DNA from: Dipteris shenzhenensis | Lineage: Eukaryota > Polypodiophyta > Polypodiopsida > Gleicheniales | Length of the DNA stretch: 64,000 nucleotides | Assembly: GCA_047967505.1 (NCBI GenBank) | Contig: CM106541.1 | Reading direction: 5' to 3' (one strand) | Shown here: piece after piece, positions 53,690 to 64,000 of the stretch | Layout: each line of letters starts with the position of its first letter | How positions within the stretch are numbered: position 1 is the first letter of the stretch | Made by a program: the position numbers and the translations under genes | Notes under the pieces: model-generated | What the model saw: the letters and a program-made list of their open reading frames with translations, nothing else | Told to the model about the DNA's origin: nothing | Database searches by the model: none

Positions 53690-54470
53690 AATCATGCAAA
53701 TAGAAGAGCATGTATATTTTGAAGATGTAGTCTAATAGCCAAAATGGAAGAAAGAAATGAATGGAGAAATGGATGAATTTAAAAACAACACTTGGGAATT
53801 AGGTAATTTTCCACCAGGTTGAATGCAATTGCAAATGAATGGGTTTTACAAGGTTAAGTATAGTCCAGATGGTAGCATTGAGAGGCATAAAGTAAGACTT
53901 GTTGCGCAATAACCCCAAAACAAATGGGTTTACAAGGTTAAGTACAATCTAGATGGTAGCATTTAGAGATATAAAGTAGGACTTATTGCAAAAGGATTTG
54001 CACAAAAATATAGATAGAACTATGAAGTAACCTATGCTCTAGTAGCCAAAATGGATTTTATCAAATATTTGGTTTCATTGGCAACCATCAGTAAATGGAA
54101 ACCACACATCAACTAGATTTCAAGAATGCATTTATTAATGATTTTGGGATGAAGAGGTTTATATGGAAGAACCTCATAGATATGTTGAAATTGGAAAATC
54201 ATATCAAGGATGCAAACTAAAGAAAAGTCTCTATGGATTAAAATGAGATACAAGAACTTGGTACAATAGAATTGACAAATATTTTGCTAATATTGTATTC
54301 AAAAAGTCTTATGCAGATCACACAATCTATTGTGGATGAGTTGATAGTCACAAGAGGTAATGGAAACTTCATCAACAAACTAAAAAGATATATTTTAAAA
54401 TATTGAAATGAAAGATCTTGGATTCATGCATCATTGTCTTGGCATTGAATTCTAGAGAGATTCAAAAATT
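53690..54470 (+). pseudogene. copia reverse transcriptase relic
   Basis: Plus-strand pieces read WKKEMNGEMDEFKNNTWELG (RT start), YKVKYSPDGSIERHKVRLVA, then again YKVKYNLDGSI with YKVGLIAKGFAQKY, then DEEVYMEEPHRY, KLKKSLYGLK and TRTWYNRIDKYF. The doubled block (53837-53910 and 53924-53995) is a local tandem duplication. The catalytic YVDD region is not recognisable, and stops are frequent. Confidence 0.8.
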
Positions 54471-55466
54471 CATGAGTCAGTATTTTATGGAAACCCCCCT
54501 TTTCCTTTTCATCCCATTCCTACTTAATGACACCCCATCCCTTTCCTTCATATCCCCTTGCACTTCTTTTTCAATGGACAATCCATCTAGAATATATCAA
54601 CTTTCTCTTTGAGTTCCAACTTAGAGAATATATCCAAGGGTGTGTCTAAGGGTGCACAACTATCAATGTACCCATCACAACTTTGAAAAGCAACTTAAAG
54701 CCAATATTTCTAAGGATGACTGATTTGGAATTTGACCCATCTGCTCCTCCTCCTTTGCACTATAGCCCCTCCCTTATGCTTTCTTCTTACTCTTTTCTAG
54801 GATGAACTCCATGGACTAGGTTAGGGTGTTATACCTCATCTTGGAGTTCTTTTAAAGTCTACTTCACTCAGTTTGATCCGCAGGAAGCTCCTCTCTACTC
54901 ACCGTTCTACTCTAGCCAGCCAAAGTTTGCTACTACTTTAGACAGGTTTCTACATAGACAAAGAATCAGCCATAACTTTGCAAGGTTTGCTTAGATCATT
55001 TCAAAGTAAAAAGGGAGTTATTATTTGAAAGATACCTATAATTTTCTCTTCTAGGTCAAAGTCAAAATTAACATCGTTTGTATGCAGTGAGAGTCACAAA
55101 CAAAGGGAGGGTCATGGTGGTAGAATGTCATTTTTGAATGGGTGACAGGAAACTAGACAAGCAATCTTCATATGTTGTAGCAGTAGCTTCATCTTTGCCT
55201 AACAATAGGCTGAATGAAGTCATTCTTCTTCTTCAACAACAAGTTTTTCTTTTAAAAAAAGGAGAATAGTGAGTTGAAGGACAAGTTCCACAAGCTAGAG
55301 GAGATAGTAAAAGTGGCTGAGATTAAGCTAGAAAAGCCAACTCCCCACCCAATTTTAGATGAGGAAGCTAACTTCATTCAAATGGAAGAGATGCATGAGA
55401 AACTCAAGGGAGAGATCCAAGAGAAGCTCAAAGGATAAGTGAAGAGCTCCTTAGATGTGATAAGGT
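54471..55466. other. unassigned
   Basis: No recognised gene. Plus-strand pieces near 55240-55440 look like a degraded coiled-coil segment (LKDKFHKLEEIVKVAEIKLE), possibly a gag remnant. Confidence 0.35.

Positions 55467-55508
<42 letters not shown>
55467..55508 (+). repeat. (AG)n microsatellite
   Basis: About 42 bp of AG directly before the possible LTR. Confidence 0.95.
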
Positions 55509-55510
<2 letters not shown>

Positions 55511-55658
55511 TGTACAAGAGATAGCTACACTGTACACTATGTTGTATTGAACATAAACATGAATAAATACATGGGAACCCCTTAGGGTTAGGATTAGGGT
55601 TAGGGTTTGCCCCCCCTAGTGGCCTATGTAAATAGTGCAATTTACACTATCCTTAACA
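55511..55658 (-). repeat. possible short LTR containing telomere-like TTAGGG copies
   Basis: 148 bp from TGTACAAGAGATAG to ATCCTTAACA. It is followed by CCCCCTCTTAAATTGCAC, which on the minus strand is a polypurine tract preceded by codons for QCNLRGG, as at the end of plant copia polyproteins. Inside are four TTAGGG/TTAGGA units (55580-55604). No partner LTR was found. Confidence 0.45.
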
Positions 55659-56387
55659 CCCCCTCTTAAATTGCACTGGGTAAGTAGAGGGTGCATGTAC
55701 AAGACCTTTTTGTGGATTTCATTTGGTGCATATGATAGCATCCAAAACTGATTCACTTTATTATAAGACATCCTATCCCTAATCACTTTATTTCAATATT
55801 TCAATGACTTCACTACTCCACTGTCCTTGTGAAAGCACTCCCTTTAAGGTCTCCTCAAGAGAATATTGCAAGACAAGCCCTCTTCGTATGTAATGTAGCC
55901 CTTAGTGCTGATCGAGTTCCTGCTCCAAGTTCCACCACATTGCTTCCAACACTGTATAAAGTCACCATGAAGTATAAAACTAGGCAAGAAGCCTTCTCAA
56001 GACCTTCACAACAGAATACAATACAATTTCATCTTCAAAATAATTCCTTATAGTACGAACACAAAAACAATTACCCATATCACTCTACCTCCTCTCCACA
56101 TAGGTTTCTTGTCACTTTTTCTAGCTTTACATGAAATAAGCATATGATGTGTAAGAATAGTGGACTCTTCTTGAATGCCCAACTTCTTGGCCACAATTTT
56201 TCCATGTGCCATGTAAGTTGAAGTCCTCAAACCAACTCAATGACACAAATAAACATAAAACCCATTAACAACCTAGGTCACATCAATTACACATGCATAG
56301 AATCCATGGTTAGGCAGTGATCAAGAAAACATTCATAAAATGACACTAGGTTTTGTTGAGTGCATACCCCACAGAGTGACATGCTTA
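55659..56387. other. unassigned, probably remnant of the minus-strand element
   Basis: Frames on both strands are short. A minus frame at 56230-56048 (HMLISCKARKSDKKPMWRGG) may belong with the unknown gene fragment at 56388-56717. Confidence 0.35.
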
Positions 56388-56717
56388 TCATATTTCAATA
56401 ATCATCATGGTGGACAAAAATTCTTGTTTTGATATCCAACTTGCCTTTCTTGAGAAGCTTTCAACCATACCTATACCCATGGGTGCACACATGATAACAA
56501 TCCACCCGTCATCATCTAAGATTGTTGTTGCCACACCCAATGAGTAATGCACAAGATCCTTTGAGAGTTGATTCCACTCAGGCACACCATCAAATAAAAT
56601 TCTTGGAACAAAGCTAGAGGAGGGAACGTCAAGCAAACAAAAATGTGCACTCCATGCACAAGGCTTTCCATTCCTATAGCCTTCTTTACTTTGTAGTTCC
56701 ACAAAGTAGTTGCACAT
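56388..56717 (-). pseudogene. unrecognised protein fragment, weak methyltransferase-like look
   Basis: 109 codons, KEGYRNGKPCAWSAHFCLLD, VPSSSFVPRILFDGVPEWNQ and SLGVATTILDDDGWIVIMCA. The order (DVPS-like motif, helix, then DDDGWIVIMC strand) recalls SAM-dependent adenine methyltransferases (DPPY motif followed by a GG-W-I-I-F-C strand), but the DPPY motif itself is not there. I do not recognise the family with confidence. The frame has no intact start or end, so it is treated as a fragment. Confidence 0.25.
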
Positions 56718-56813
56718 AAACTAAAATCCCTCTTTGTAATCTCCTTCAAGGACTTGTTTTCCAAGATTTATGTAATCATAGGACCATATTTTCACTTCTT
56801 TTGCTATGTATGC

Positions 56814-56817
<4 letters not shown>

Positions 56818-56852
<35 letters not shown>

Positions 56853-56918
56853 CACACACACACACACACACATGCACACCCACATGCACATGCACATGCA
56901 CACACATGCGCGTGCACT
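56818..56918 (+). repeat. (CT)n then CA-rich microsatellite, left of the LINE
   Basis: CT at 56818-56848, then (AC)n with ATGCAC interruptions to about 56918. A similar CA-rich tract lies on the other side of the LINE at 59497-59670. Confidence 0.9.
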
Positions 56919-57280
56919 TACACACTTTTTTTGGGTAATTCGAGTAGCTTATATTACAAAGTTAGGTAATACAAAGAGTCTCTCCAAAAGCAAAGAGTCT
57001 CCATCAAAAGCAAGAATAAACTATCTCCAAGCAAGTCCTGTCCAGGTCACCATCCTTACAGGCATCATAAATAGATTCTGAAGAACTCATAGGGCTGAGT
57101 GAACTGTTGTTACAAACATGCCAAATTATGTGCAATCCAAAAAGTCCAAAGAGTCCAGTATCGAACCCAATGAAGGAGAAAGGAGTAAGATCGTACTGGA
57201 GTGGGACATTTGCCAAAAATCCAAAAAAGTCTCCCAAAGGTGGTATTTGGGAAACGAAAGCATAACATCTGAGAAATCCT

Positions 57281-58102
57281 CTAGATCAAAAGCCTAGAGC
57301 ATGGATAGAACCATAGAAGATGTGGTACTGTCTCTGCTAGCACTGAACATCGAAGACAGGAGGCCTTGGTTGAAGAAATCTTCCATTTGACAAGAGTAAC
57401 ACCTACAGGCAGAGTACCTGTGATGCATCTCCAAAGGAAAAGCCTCTGCTTCATAGGAAGCTTAATTTTCCATAAGGCATGCATAGTCCTAGTCCACCAA
57501 GCAAGTGGTTTTTGCATATGCCACAGATTATTAGCATAGTTATGTATCCAAGGCCTTGGCTACAGTAGCCTATAAGTAATAATGAATGTGAGTTTACATA
57601 AAGGCACAGGACCGAATGTTCAGCCCAGTAGGAGACAATGACCAATCCACCAACCTATCACCCTGTTAAAGAGGAGGAATAGGCAGAAAAGGTTGTAACA
57701 TCTCCCTTATCTTTCACCAAATAGGCTTGTGATGCATGCCTAATCCATATGCTGACATAGCTTGGGGAAAAGTAAGGATGTGCCCCTGATCATCCACCAC
57801 ATCATGTATCTACATGATATCCATTTTGTACAAATTGTAGGCCTTAATAGGCTCTTGACATGCAAGTGAAGTATCAAAAACAACACTCTAATATAAACTT
57901 TCCTGACGAAGAGAGTTGGCCCTTGGATTGGGGGGGCCCATTTAATGCGGGAAAAAATCTGCTTCCAATCAAGGATCAGAGCAGTAGCAAAAGGACACCC
58001 TAGAATCTTCCCCATAAACTTGCCAAGGAGTACGTCCCATATGTCCACATCCCATTTACCATAAGCAGGTGTCATCATAGTCCTAGACATGTAAGCAAGC
58101 AT
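57281..58102 (-). pseudogene. LINE C-terminal region with zf-RVT domain
   Basis: Pieces at 58102-57740 (GKWDVDIWDVLLGKFMGKIL), 57645-57451 and 57517-57281. The last reads WKIKLPMKQRLFLWRCITGT and CLRCSVLAETVPHLLWFYPC, the zf-RVT family found after plant LINE RTs. Frames change at least three times. Confidence 0.8.
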
Positions 58103-58120
58103 CTGGGTCCATGGCTGTTC

Positions 58121-59330
58121 CTACTGTGAGAAGCTCAACAATACTGACATTTTATGAGACAAGGCATGTAGGTGCAAGTTGAGCACATTCAATCCACCAC
58201 TCTTCCGAGGAGAACATACATATTCCATTTTTAGTAATCGGAGAGCCTTCGAGGAGGACTTGGTTTTCCAAAGCAACTCCATTGCTTGTGACATGTATGC
58301 TAATATCTCCTGAGAAGTCCAATGCAACAAAGGCAAAAAGAATTGAGCATAGGCCATGACAATAGATTGCACTATTTTGAGACGAACATGAAGTGGCCAA
58401 GTGGCTATTTTCCAATAGTGCAACTTATCATAAAGTTTGTCAAACACCCATTTAAGTTGTTGCTTTCTAGTAACCATCCATCTAATAGGATATCCCAGAT
58501 GTCTGACCACTGCATGAGAATCCAAAATCTCACCTTGCCAAAGAATTGCATGCCAATCAGTTTTTTTAAGGGCTATCAATTTTGATTTCTCAAAATTGAC
58601 ATGTAGACCTACTGCCATTCCATACAGAGATAAAGAATCCATGAGAAGTTGTAGCTCTTGTTGATTATTATGCAGCATGAAAAAAGAGTCATCTACATAT
58701 GCCTGTGCTGCAAAAGTTTTTTGTCCTGGTAGCTGCAGTCCTTGCAATCTCCCCTGAGTAGTAAGATGATCCAAATAGAGGAGCAAAGGATGGGTGGCAA
58801 TGGCATAAAGAAGAGCACTAAGGGGACATCCCTCTCTGACCGATCTGCCCAAATTCCATGGCTGAGATAAATGATTACCCAAAATGCCGTGAGCAGACGA
58901 ATCAATGTATAGCCAATAAATTGCATGTACTACCTTGGGCCCAAAACCCATCTGTCATTGTCTGTGCAATAAAATCCCATTGAATAGTATCAAAAGCTTT
59001 TGCTATATCCACCTGTAGAATGAGGACATCTTGCTCTGTGTACTTGGTATACTCTATGGCTGTCGTAGCATTTGCAATGTTATCATAGATTTGCCTTTTG
59101 GGCACAAATCCATAGTGATGTGGATGCACACCGTCATGTAATATATTATGCAATCTATGAACCAACATTTTGGAGATTAATTTATAAATGATAGGCATAA
59201 GAGTAATTGGCCTCCAATCTGTCAGATGTTTACACAAAAGCCTCTTAGGGATGAGCTTGACAATTCCATGCTTCCAAGAAGCAGGCATACGCTGGCTATC
59301 CCAAGCTGCATTAATCATGGCAAGGAGCAC
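58121..59330 (-). pseudogene. LINE reverse transcriptase
   Basis: The frame 59330-58902 has WKHGIVKLIPKRLLCKHLTD, WRPITLMPIIYKLISKMLVH and VDIAKAFDTIQWDFI. After a shift near 58930 the frame 58951-58121 continues with GRSVREGCPLSALLYAIATH, QAYVDDSFFML (catalytic motif) and VNFEKSKLIALKK, ending RLLKMEYVCSPRKSGGLNVL. This is the fingers, palm and thumb of a plant LINE RT. The single shift between the two halves is the main damage. Confidence 0.9.
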
Positions 59331-59496
59331 ATGTTTGAGATCATCCTAGAAAGCCAAATAAAATTCTACTGTAAGCCCATCCCATCCAAGAGATTTCCCT
59401 TTGCCAAGATGAAGCAATGCATCATGAAGTTCTTGAGCAAAAAATTGCTACTCCAAAGGAAGTGCATGGTCCATTGTCAGGATTGGCTGTACCTAG

Positions 59497-59670
59497 GTCC
59501 ACACACACACACACACACCTTATAAACTACACACATGCACATGCACACAAACACGCACATGCACATGCACATGCACATGCACACACACACACACATGCAC
59601 ATGCACACACATACACATGCACACGCACACACACATGCACACGCACATGCACACACACACACACACACCT
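59497..59670 (+). repeat. CA-rich (ACATGC) minisatellite right of the LINE
   Basis: (CA)n mixed with CACATG units. Begins and ends with CACACACCTTATAAA, i.e. a 130-bp direct duplication of the border sequence. Confidence 0.9.
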
Positions 59671-59787
59671 TATAAATCTTCTTCATCTACCTTATATTAT
59701 CTCTCTCGCTCATTTCATCCTCTTAAGTCTATCTTATGGTCAAGTGTGTGGTTAGAGGTATCCCAAAGGGACGTCCACTTTTGGCCT

Positions 59788-59814
59788 CTCTCTCTCTCTC
59801 TCTCTCTCTCTCGC
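59788..59814 (+). repeat. (CT)n microsatellite
   Basis: About 27 bp of CT. Confidence 0.9.
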
Positions 59815-60098
59815 TCTCTTGCTCCTTATCTTATCTTCTTCTATTGTGCACTCTGCACAACAAGCTTACCATGGATTTACAAAGTGCAGTTTTCACAAAT
59901 GAAGCTCTCACAAGGAGTATTACTATCAGTGTACAAGAAAGCTTTTGCCACATATCTAAGTCTTTAATGGCCATGCATTTTTAGCTACAAAACGGTACAA
60001 TAAAGCTTCATCAATATTTTGATTCATCTTCATATGGTTTGACAATTGAAGTTCCTTCATGTTGGTACATAGGGATTGCATATTTTAGGCAGACATTC

Positions 60099-61000
60099 TA
60101 TTTGGGAGATACTTCACAATGACAAGATCATCCAATTCTAAGGTTGTCATTCTATTTGGGAGATACTTCACAATGACAAGATCATCCAATTCTAAGGTTG
60201 TCATTCAATCAATGATTAGCAAGAATTGTGAGGTTGTCATTCAATCAATGAGTAGCAAGAAATGACCATTTCATGTTGCTGTGATGAGGAGGATGATTTG
60301 GTTTTCCTTTTAGGACCTTCATCCTTGCAACCTACCCAGCATTTAGATGCAAGTGTGGTGAAACTCATCAGGCAATTATCCACATTAAAATGACATTATG
60401 ACAAGATCTTGAAAGGGTCACAACTTATATTTTAGTTGCAGAGTTACCTTCTACATTTGATGGTGATGTTTTGTTTGAACTTCCATTTAAGACATTTGAA
60501 ATATGGACAAGAGTCACATAATTAAAATATGATGGCCATGTTTGGATAGATCTCGAACAGATGTAATATCAACAAATAGTATTTCACAATGACAAGATCA
60601 TCCAATTCTAAGGTTGTCATTCAATCAATGATTAGCAAGAATTGTGAGGTTGTCATACAATCAATGAGTAGCAAGAAATGACCATTTCATGTTGCTGTGA
60701 TGAGGAGGATGATTTGGTTTTCCTTTTAGGGCCTTCACTTGAAACCTACCTAGCATTTAGATGCAAGTGTGGTGAAACTCATCAAGCAATTATCCACATT
60801 AAAATGACACTATGACAAGATCTTGAAAGGGTCATATCTTATATTTTAGTTGCAGAGTTGCCTTCTACATTTGATGGTGATGTTTTGTTTGAACTTCCAT
60901 TTAAGACATTTGAAATACAGACAACAGTCACATAATTAAAGTATGATGGCCATGTTTGGATAGTTCTCGGACAAATGCAATATCAACAAATATACATTCC
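60099..61000 (+). repeat. nested tandem duplications, 54 bp and about 416 bp
   Basis: A 54-bp unit (ATTCTATTTGGGAGATACTT and following) occurs at 60099-60152 and 60153-60206. A larger unit starting TTCACAATGACAAGATCATCC occurs from about 60166 and again from 60582, each about 416 bp and well conserved. No open frame spans it. Confidence 0.85.
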
Positions 61001-64000
61001 TTTGTTGGGGTGGTATGTCAAAAATATTGTGTAGGTCATCTGAAATGTTGCAATTTCTCATGTTCTTTTCTTGTTAGGAATGGAATTTTTAATCAAGAGA
61101 AATGTCAAGGATGGCTACCAAATCTTTGTTAAGCTGGCATGGACACAAAATCTATTGGAACAATTGTGTGCATACATTGTAAGATCCCTCCTATTTGTGA
61201 GGCTTCTTGTTCAAGTCTTGTCCATGTCAAATGGTTCTTTGTTTTCCAAATGAGAAAGTTGGCAGAAGATACACACATTGTATTATCCATTTGGGTAATC
61301 ACTTGCATCCTGTTGGATAGGGTATAACCTGAAAGTCTATGAATATCATTCAAGCCTAAAAAATGATATTCAACAACAAGGACAAGAAATGATAGATGAT
61401 GAATTCAATGACTTGATTGAGTCATTGTCTCCATTGAGTGAGAAAAACGGTAACTTACAATAATCTATTTGAATCTCTTATGTTCTCTTTTGTGTCATTA
61501 ATTACTAACACACAATGCATTGGTGTTTTACAATATGTAAATTGATTCAAAAAAACAAAATAGAGTTCACAAACACTATAGATGGGATTGAGGGGATTTT
61601 GTACCTAAAAAGATATAGTGTGTACGAATTCATTTAGAGTGCAATCTTTCTTGGTCAAGTTGACTTCACCTCTTTTGAAAGATCATAGATGTTATGTCTT
61701 CAAGATGTCAACAAGAGGCCACCTAGGATCAGGGTGGATTTGGTAAATAACATGTTCCCAGGTGTAGATCTTGGAGAGTCTTGGGTCGTTTTTAACTTTG
61801 TGAAGAGGATGAAAGATGAGACAACCATGTCTTATCATGTATAGAATCCTTTCATTCACTAGATCCAAATAATTTATATATGTGCTTTCAAGGTTGAGGA
61901 TACTTAAGCCCAAGTCCTCTTTTGGGAGATGCTTAATCAAGTGATGTGAAGAAACATGGATGCAAAAGCCCAGTTTAAAGGATTTATGTCAAATGAGGAC
62001 CAAGAAAATTGGTGGGTTGTAAGAACTATATTTAGTGGTAGTCTTGACAATGTTATGGAGTTTCGAGAATGTTGATGTTTTTCTTTTGGGAGAAGAGTCT
62101 TCATAAACATGCCAAATCTTGCATTTCTCCTCATCACCAAGAGTATTTTAGACAAATATGTAGACAATGGAAAGATTCACAAACAAGATATGCAACTAAC
62201 ATTGAAATGAACCATCTACAAGAGTGGTGGAGCTTAACTAGTCATGAAAATGAAAAGGAAATTACAAGTCTTGAAGCATGGTCAATGTGGTGGCATGCAT
62301 GCGTATTGTATTAGGGTCAATACATGATAGAGGTAATTTAGTTCAAAGTAGTTCTTTGGTATTTTTCTTCATTCACAAAATTGAGATTTCTTTGTAAGCT
62401 TCTTATTATTGTTGTTTTAATGTTACTTGCTTTCTTTGAAGGCTATGCAAAGTCACAATAAGCTTTGGGTGCCTTGTACCAACCTCTAGAATCCATACAT
62501 GGAAGTTGGTTGGTAGCAACAACAAATGTAAAATATATTAGTGTTTATGATGCATGCATGAGTGACCTTTCCAATTCTATATTGCAAACATCTACATACA
62601 CTCCATTCCTTGAGGGAAAATTTATTCGAAGGGGTCCTAATTTGTACATTCTTGAGAAAAGGGTAGCATCAGCTAGGCAAAAGAGTTATAGTGCAAAAGT
62701 GGTGGTTGACTTGATAAATGAGGTGGAAAATGGCATTGGTGCAAAAGAAAATTAAAGCTTTGATGATGGAGATAATGAGATGGTGCATACATGAAGGATA
62801 GAATCCATGCAAATCCCAATACCTCCAAATGATAGTCATAGGCCAAAATGTGGATACTCAAGTAAGAGAAGTTCATTTATACCATTCTAAGGATCCAGAG
62901 TGGGTGGAAACACTACAGCGTTCCCTAAAGAGATAGAGGAGGACACTTTCATTGTTACTAAAGATAACATTCATGAAATAGATTGGGCAGTTTGTCATAC
63001 GCCGCCTAAGTGAAGTCAAGCTCGTTTTGTCAAGTATACCTTGGTAGGAAGGTGGGAAAATGAAATAAGCTCATCAATTCAAAAGGGAGTTCAAAAATTG
63101 GAATTCTTTCCCCATCCTTGTTCACCTGAATCAAGAAACCTCAAGGTATATGTGGTCAAATGGTATGGTATTTTGGGGACAATGTAGTTCATACATGGCA
63201 AGCCGCTTACATTATTGAAGGACAAATTCAACTAGCACCTAGCAATTGGAAAGTCACCTCTGGTACTTTTCTTCTCAAAGAATAAGTACATTCATTTATT
63301 GAAAACATATATACCACATTTACCTTTGTTATCTAGGATTATATAGGCAACTCTAAGTAAATAAGAGTCGTTTCAGACATTACTAAAGTTAAATGGAGAC
63401 TAGACATGTATTCCTAAAAGAGATGATTACCTACTAGTTTGTTTATAAAATGACGCCATTTTGGAATAATTTGTGAGGGAATATTATAATATTTTTCATC
63501 TTAACACTTCAAACTTGCATTTCCATTCATGTGTGGATCATAGATAAAGATAGTACTAAAGTAGATTTCGAATTTCTAGCTACACGACTTCAAATTAAGG
63601 ATTCTATAGCTTATTTGTTGAATATTTTTAATGTATGGTTGAGGTATCTAATGTTGCAAACTATTAGATAATTGTATAACATTATGAGGATACTAAGCAG
63701 CCTTGTAAATACCTTTATTTTTCCAATCAAACCCCATCCATTTCAAAATTCCTTCAAAATCATATTCATATCCATATAAATTGCCTTTTGACTTTGGATT
63801 CCCTTAGGAGGAAAAAGACAAGACTGTCTTTAAGGCTATGAATCCACTTGTCAAGAGTTTTCATCCTCACAAAGTCCTTCAATCTCACGAGGTCTTTTGA
63901 TTCTCATGAAGTCTCCCAGGAGGCCTTTTGAGTCTTCATGGGTTACTTAAGTTCTTACAAGGTCCTCATGTGAGCTTTCTGAGATCCAGGGTGAAATTTA
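61001..64000. other. AT-rich region, no gene recognised
   Basis: The longest frames (62465-62755 plus, 96 codons; 61692-61940 minus, 82 codons) have protein-like composition but no domain I know. The sequence from about 62800 onward looks like decayed coding or element DNA. Nothing else is supported. Confidence 0.4.

Larger units (their letters stand above)
56926..59400 (-). mobile_element. 5'-truncated LINE (non-LTR retrotransposon)
   Basis: The minus strand carries RT and a C-terminal zf-RVT domain. Its 3' end is near a run of seven T at 56926-56932 (plus strand), which may be a short poly(A) tail. The endonuclease and 5' end are missing; recognisable coding starts at about 59400, next to a CA-rich tract. 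This pattern is normal for LINE copies. Confidence 0.8.

Noticed and set aside
55580-55604. Interstitial telomere
   Set aside because: Only about four imperfect units, too short for a telomere remnant; reported only as a motif inside a possible LTR.
59477-59686. Cys/Met/Val-rich minus frame
   Set aside because: Translation of the CA-rich repeat.

Overview
The window looks like nuclear DNA from a large-genome land plant. The evidence is nested Ty3/gypsy and Ty1/copia elements, a PIF/Harbinger element, CACTA (En/Spm) transposases, a LINE with a zf-RVT domain, long (AG)n/(CT)n tracts, and one ordinary gene with short GT-AG introns (77-96 bp). The species cannot be fixed from the sequence. The mix would fit a fern, lycophyte, bryophyte or gymnosperm, but that is a guess.

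Layout: 1-1.3 kb is the 5' part of a minus-strand copia relic. 3.1-6.7 kb is a PIF/Harbinger element with both of its proteins open (DDE transposase and Myb/SANT-like partner), lying between two copies of a dispersed repeat (1.7 and 7.7 kb). 8.37-9.90 kb is the only host-type gene I can support: four exons whose phases join exactly and encode a 421-residue trypsin-like serine peptidase with a plausible His-Asp-Ser triad. 11.2-21 kb is a broken plus-strand gypsy element: gag, RT, integrase and a 3' LTR with five W-box cores upstream of its TATA box. It is interrupted by a coding-deficient LTR element (13.1-16.5 kb) and by a second, unassigned insertion. 21.5-23.0 kb is a minus-strand gypsy pol fragment. 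23.3-27.4 kb is a minus-strand chromovirus with a C-terminal chromodomain. 27.6-29.4 kb is a decayed minus-strand CACTA transposase.

30.95-38.6 kb is a plus-strand CACTA element that starts with CACTA and subterminal repeats. Its transposase is split by a full-length minus-strand copia element (31356-36879) flanked by the 5-bp duplication TGTAA. 39.0-43.0 kb is a second, older copia element. 45.3-48.2 kb is an array of seven 70-105 bp near-perfect foldbacks alternating with eight CT/AG microsatellites. 48.8-49.3 kb holds a frameshifted histone H3-fold relic that looks more like CENH3 than canonical H3. 51.45-52.32 kb is an extremely pyrimidine-rich satellite that keeps long reading frames open by chance. 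53.7-54.5 kb is a copia RT relic, 55.5 kb a possible short LTR with a telomere-like motif, and 56.9-59.4 kb a 5'-truncated LINE lying between CA-rich tracts. 60-64 kb is AT-rich, with a tandem duplication and no recognised gene.

The elements do not act together as one system. The layers show the order of events: the gypsy and CACTA copies came first, then the copia and coding-deficient LTR insertions. The three items that least resemble routine transposon sequence are the CENH3-like relic, the foldback/microsatellite array next to it, and the serine peptidase gene.
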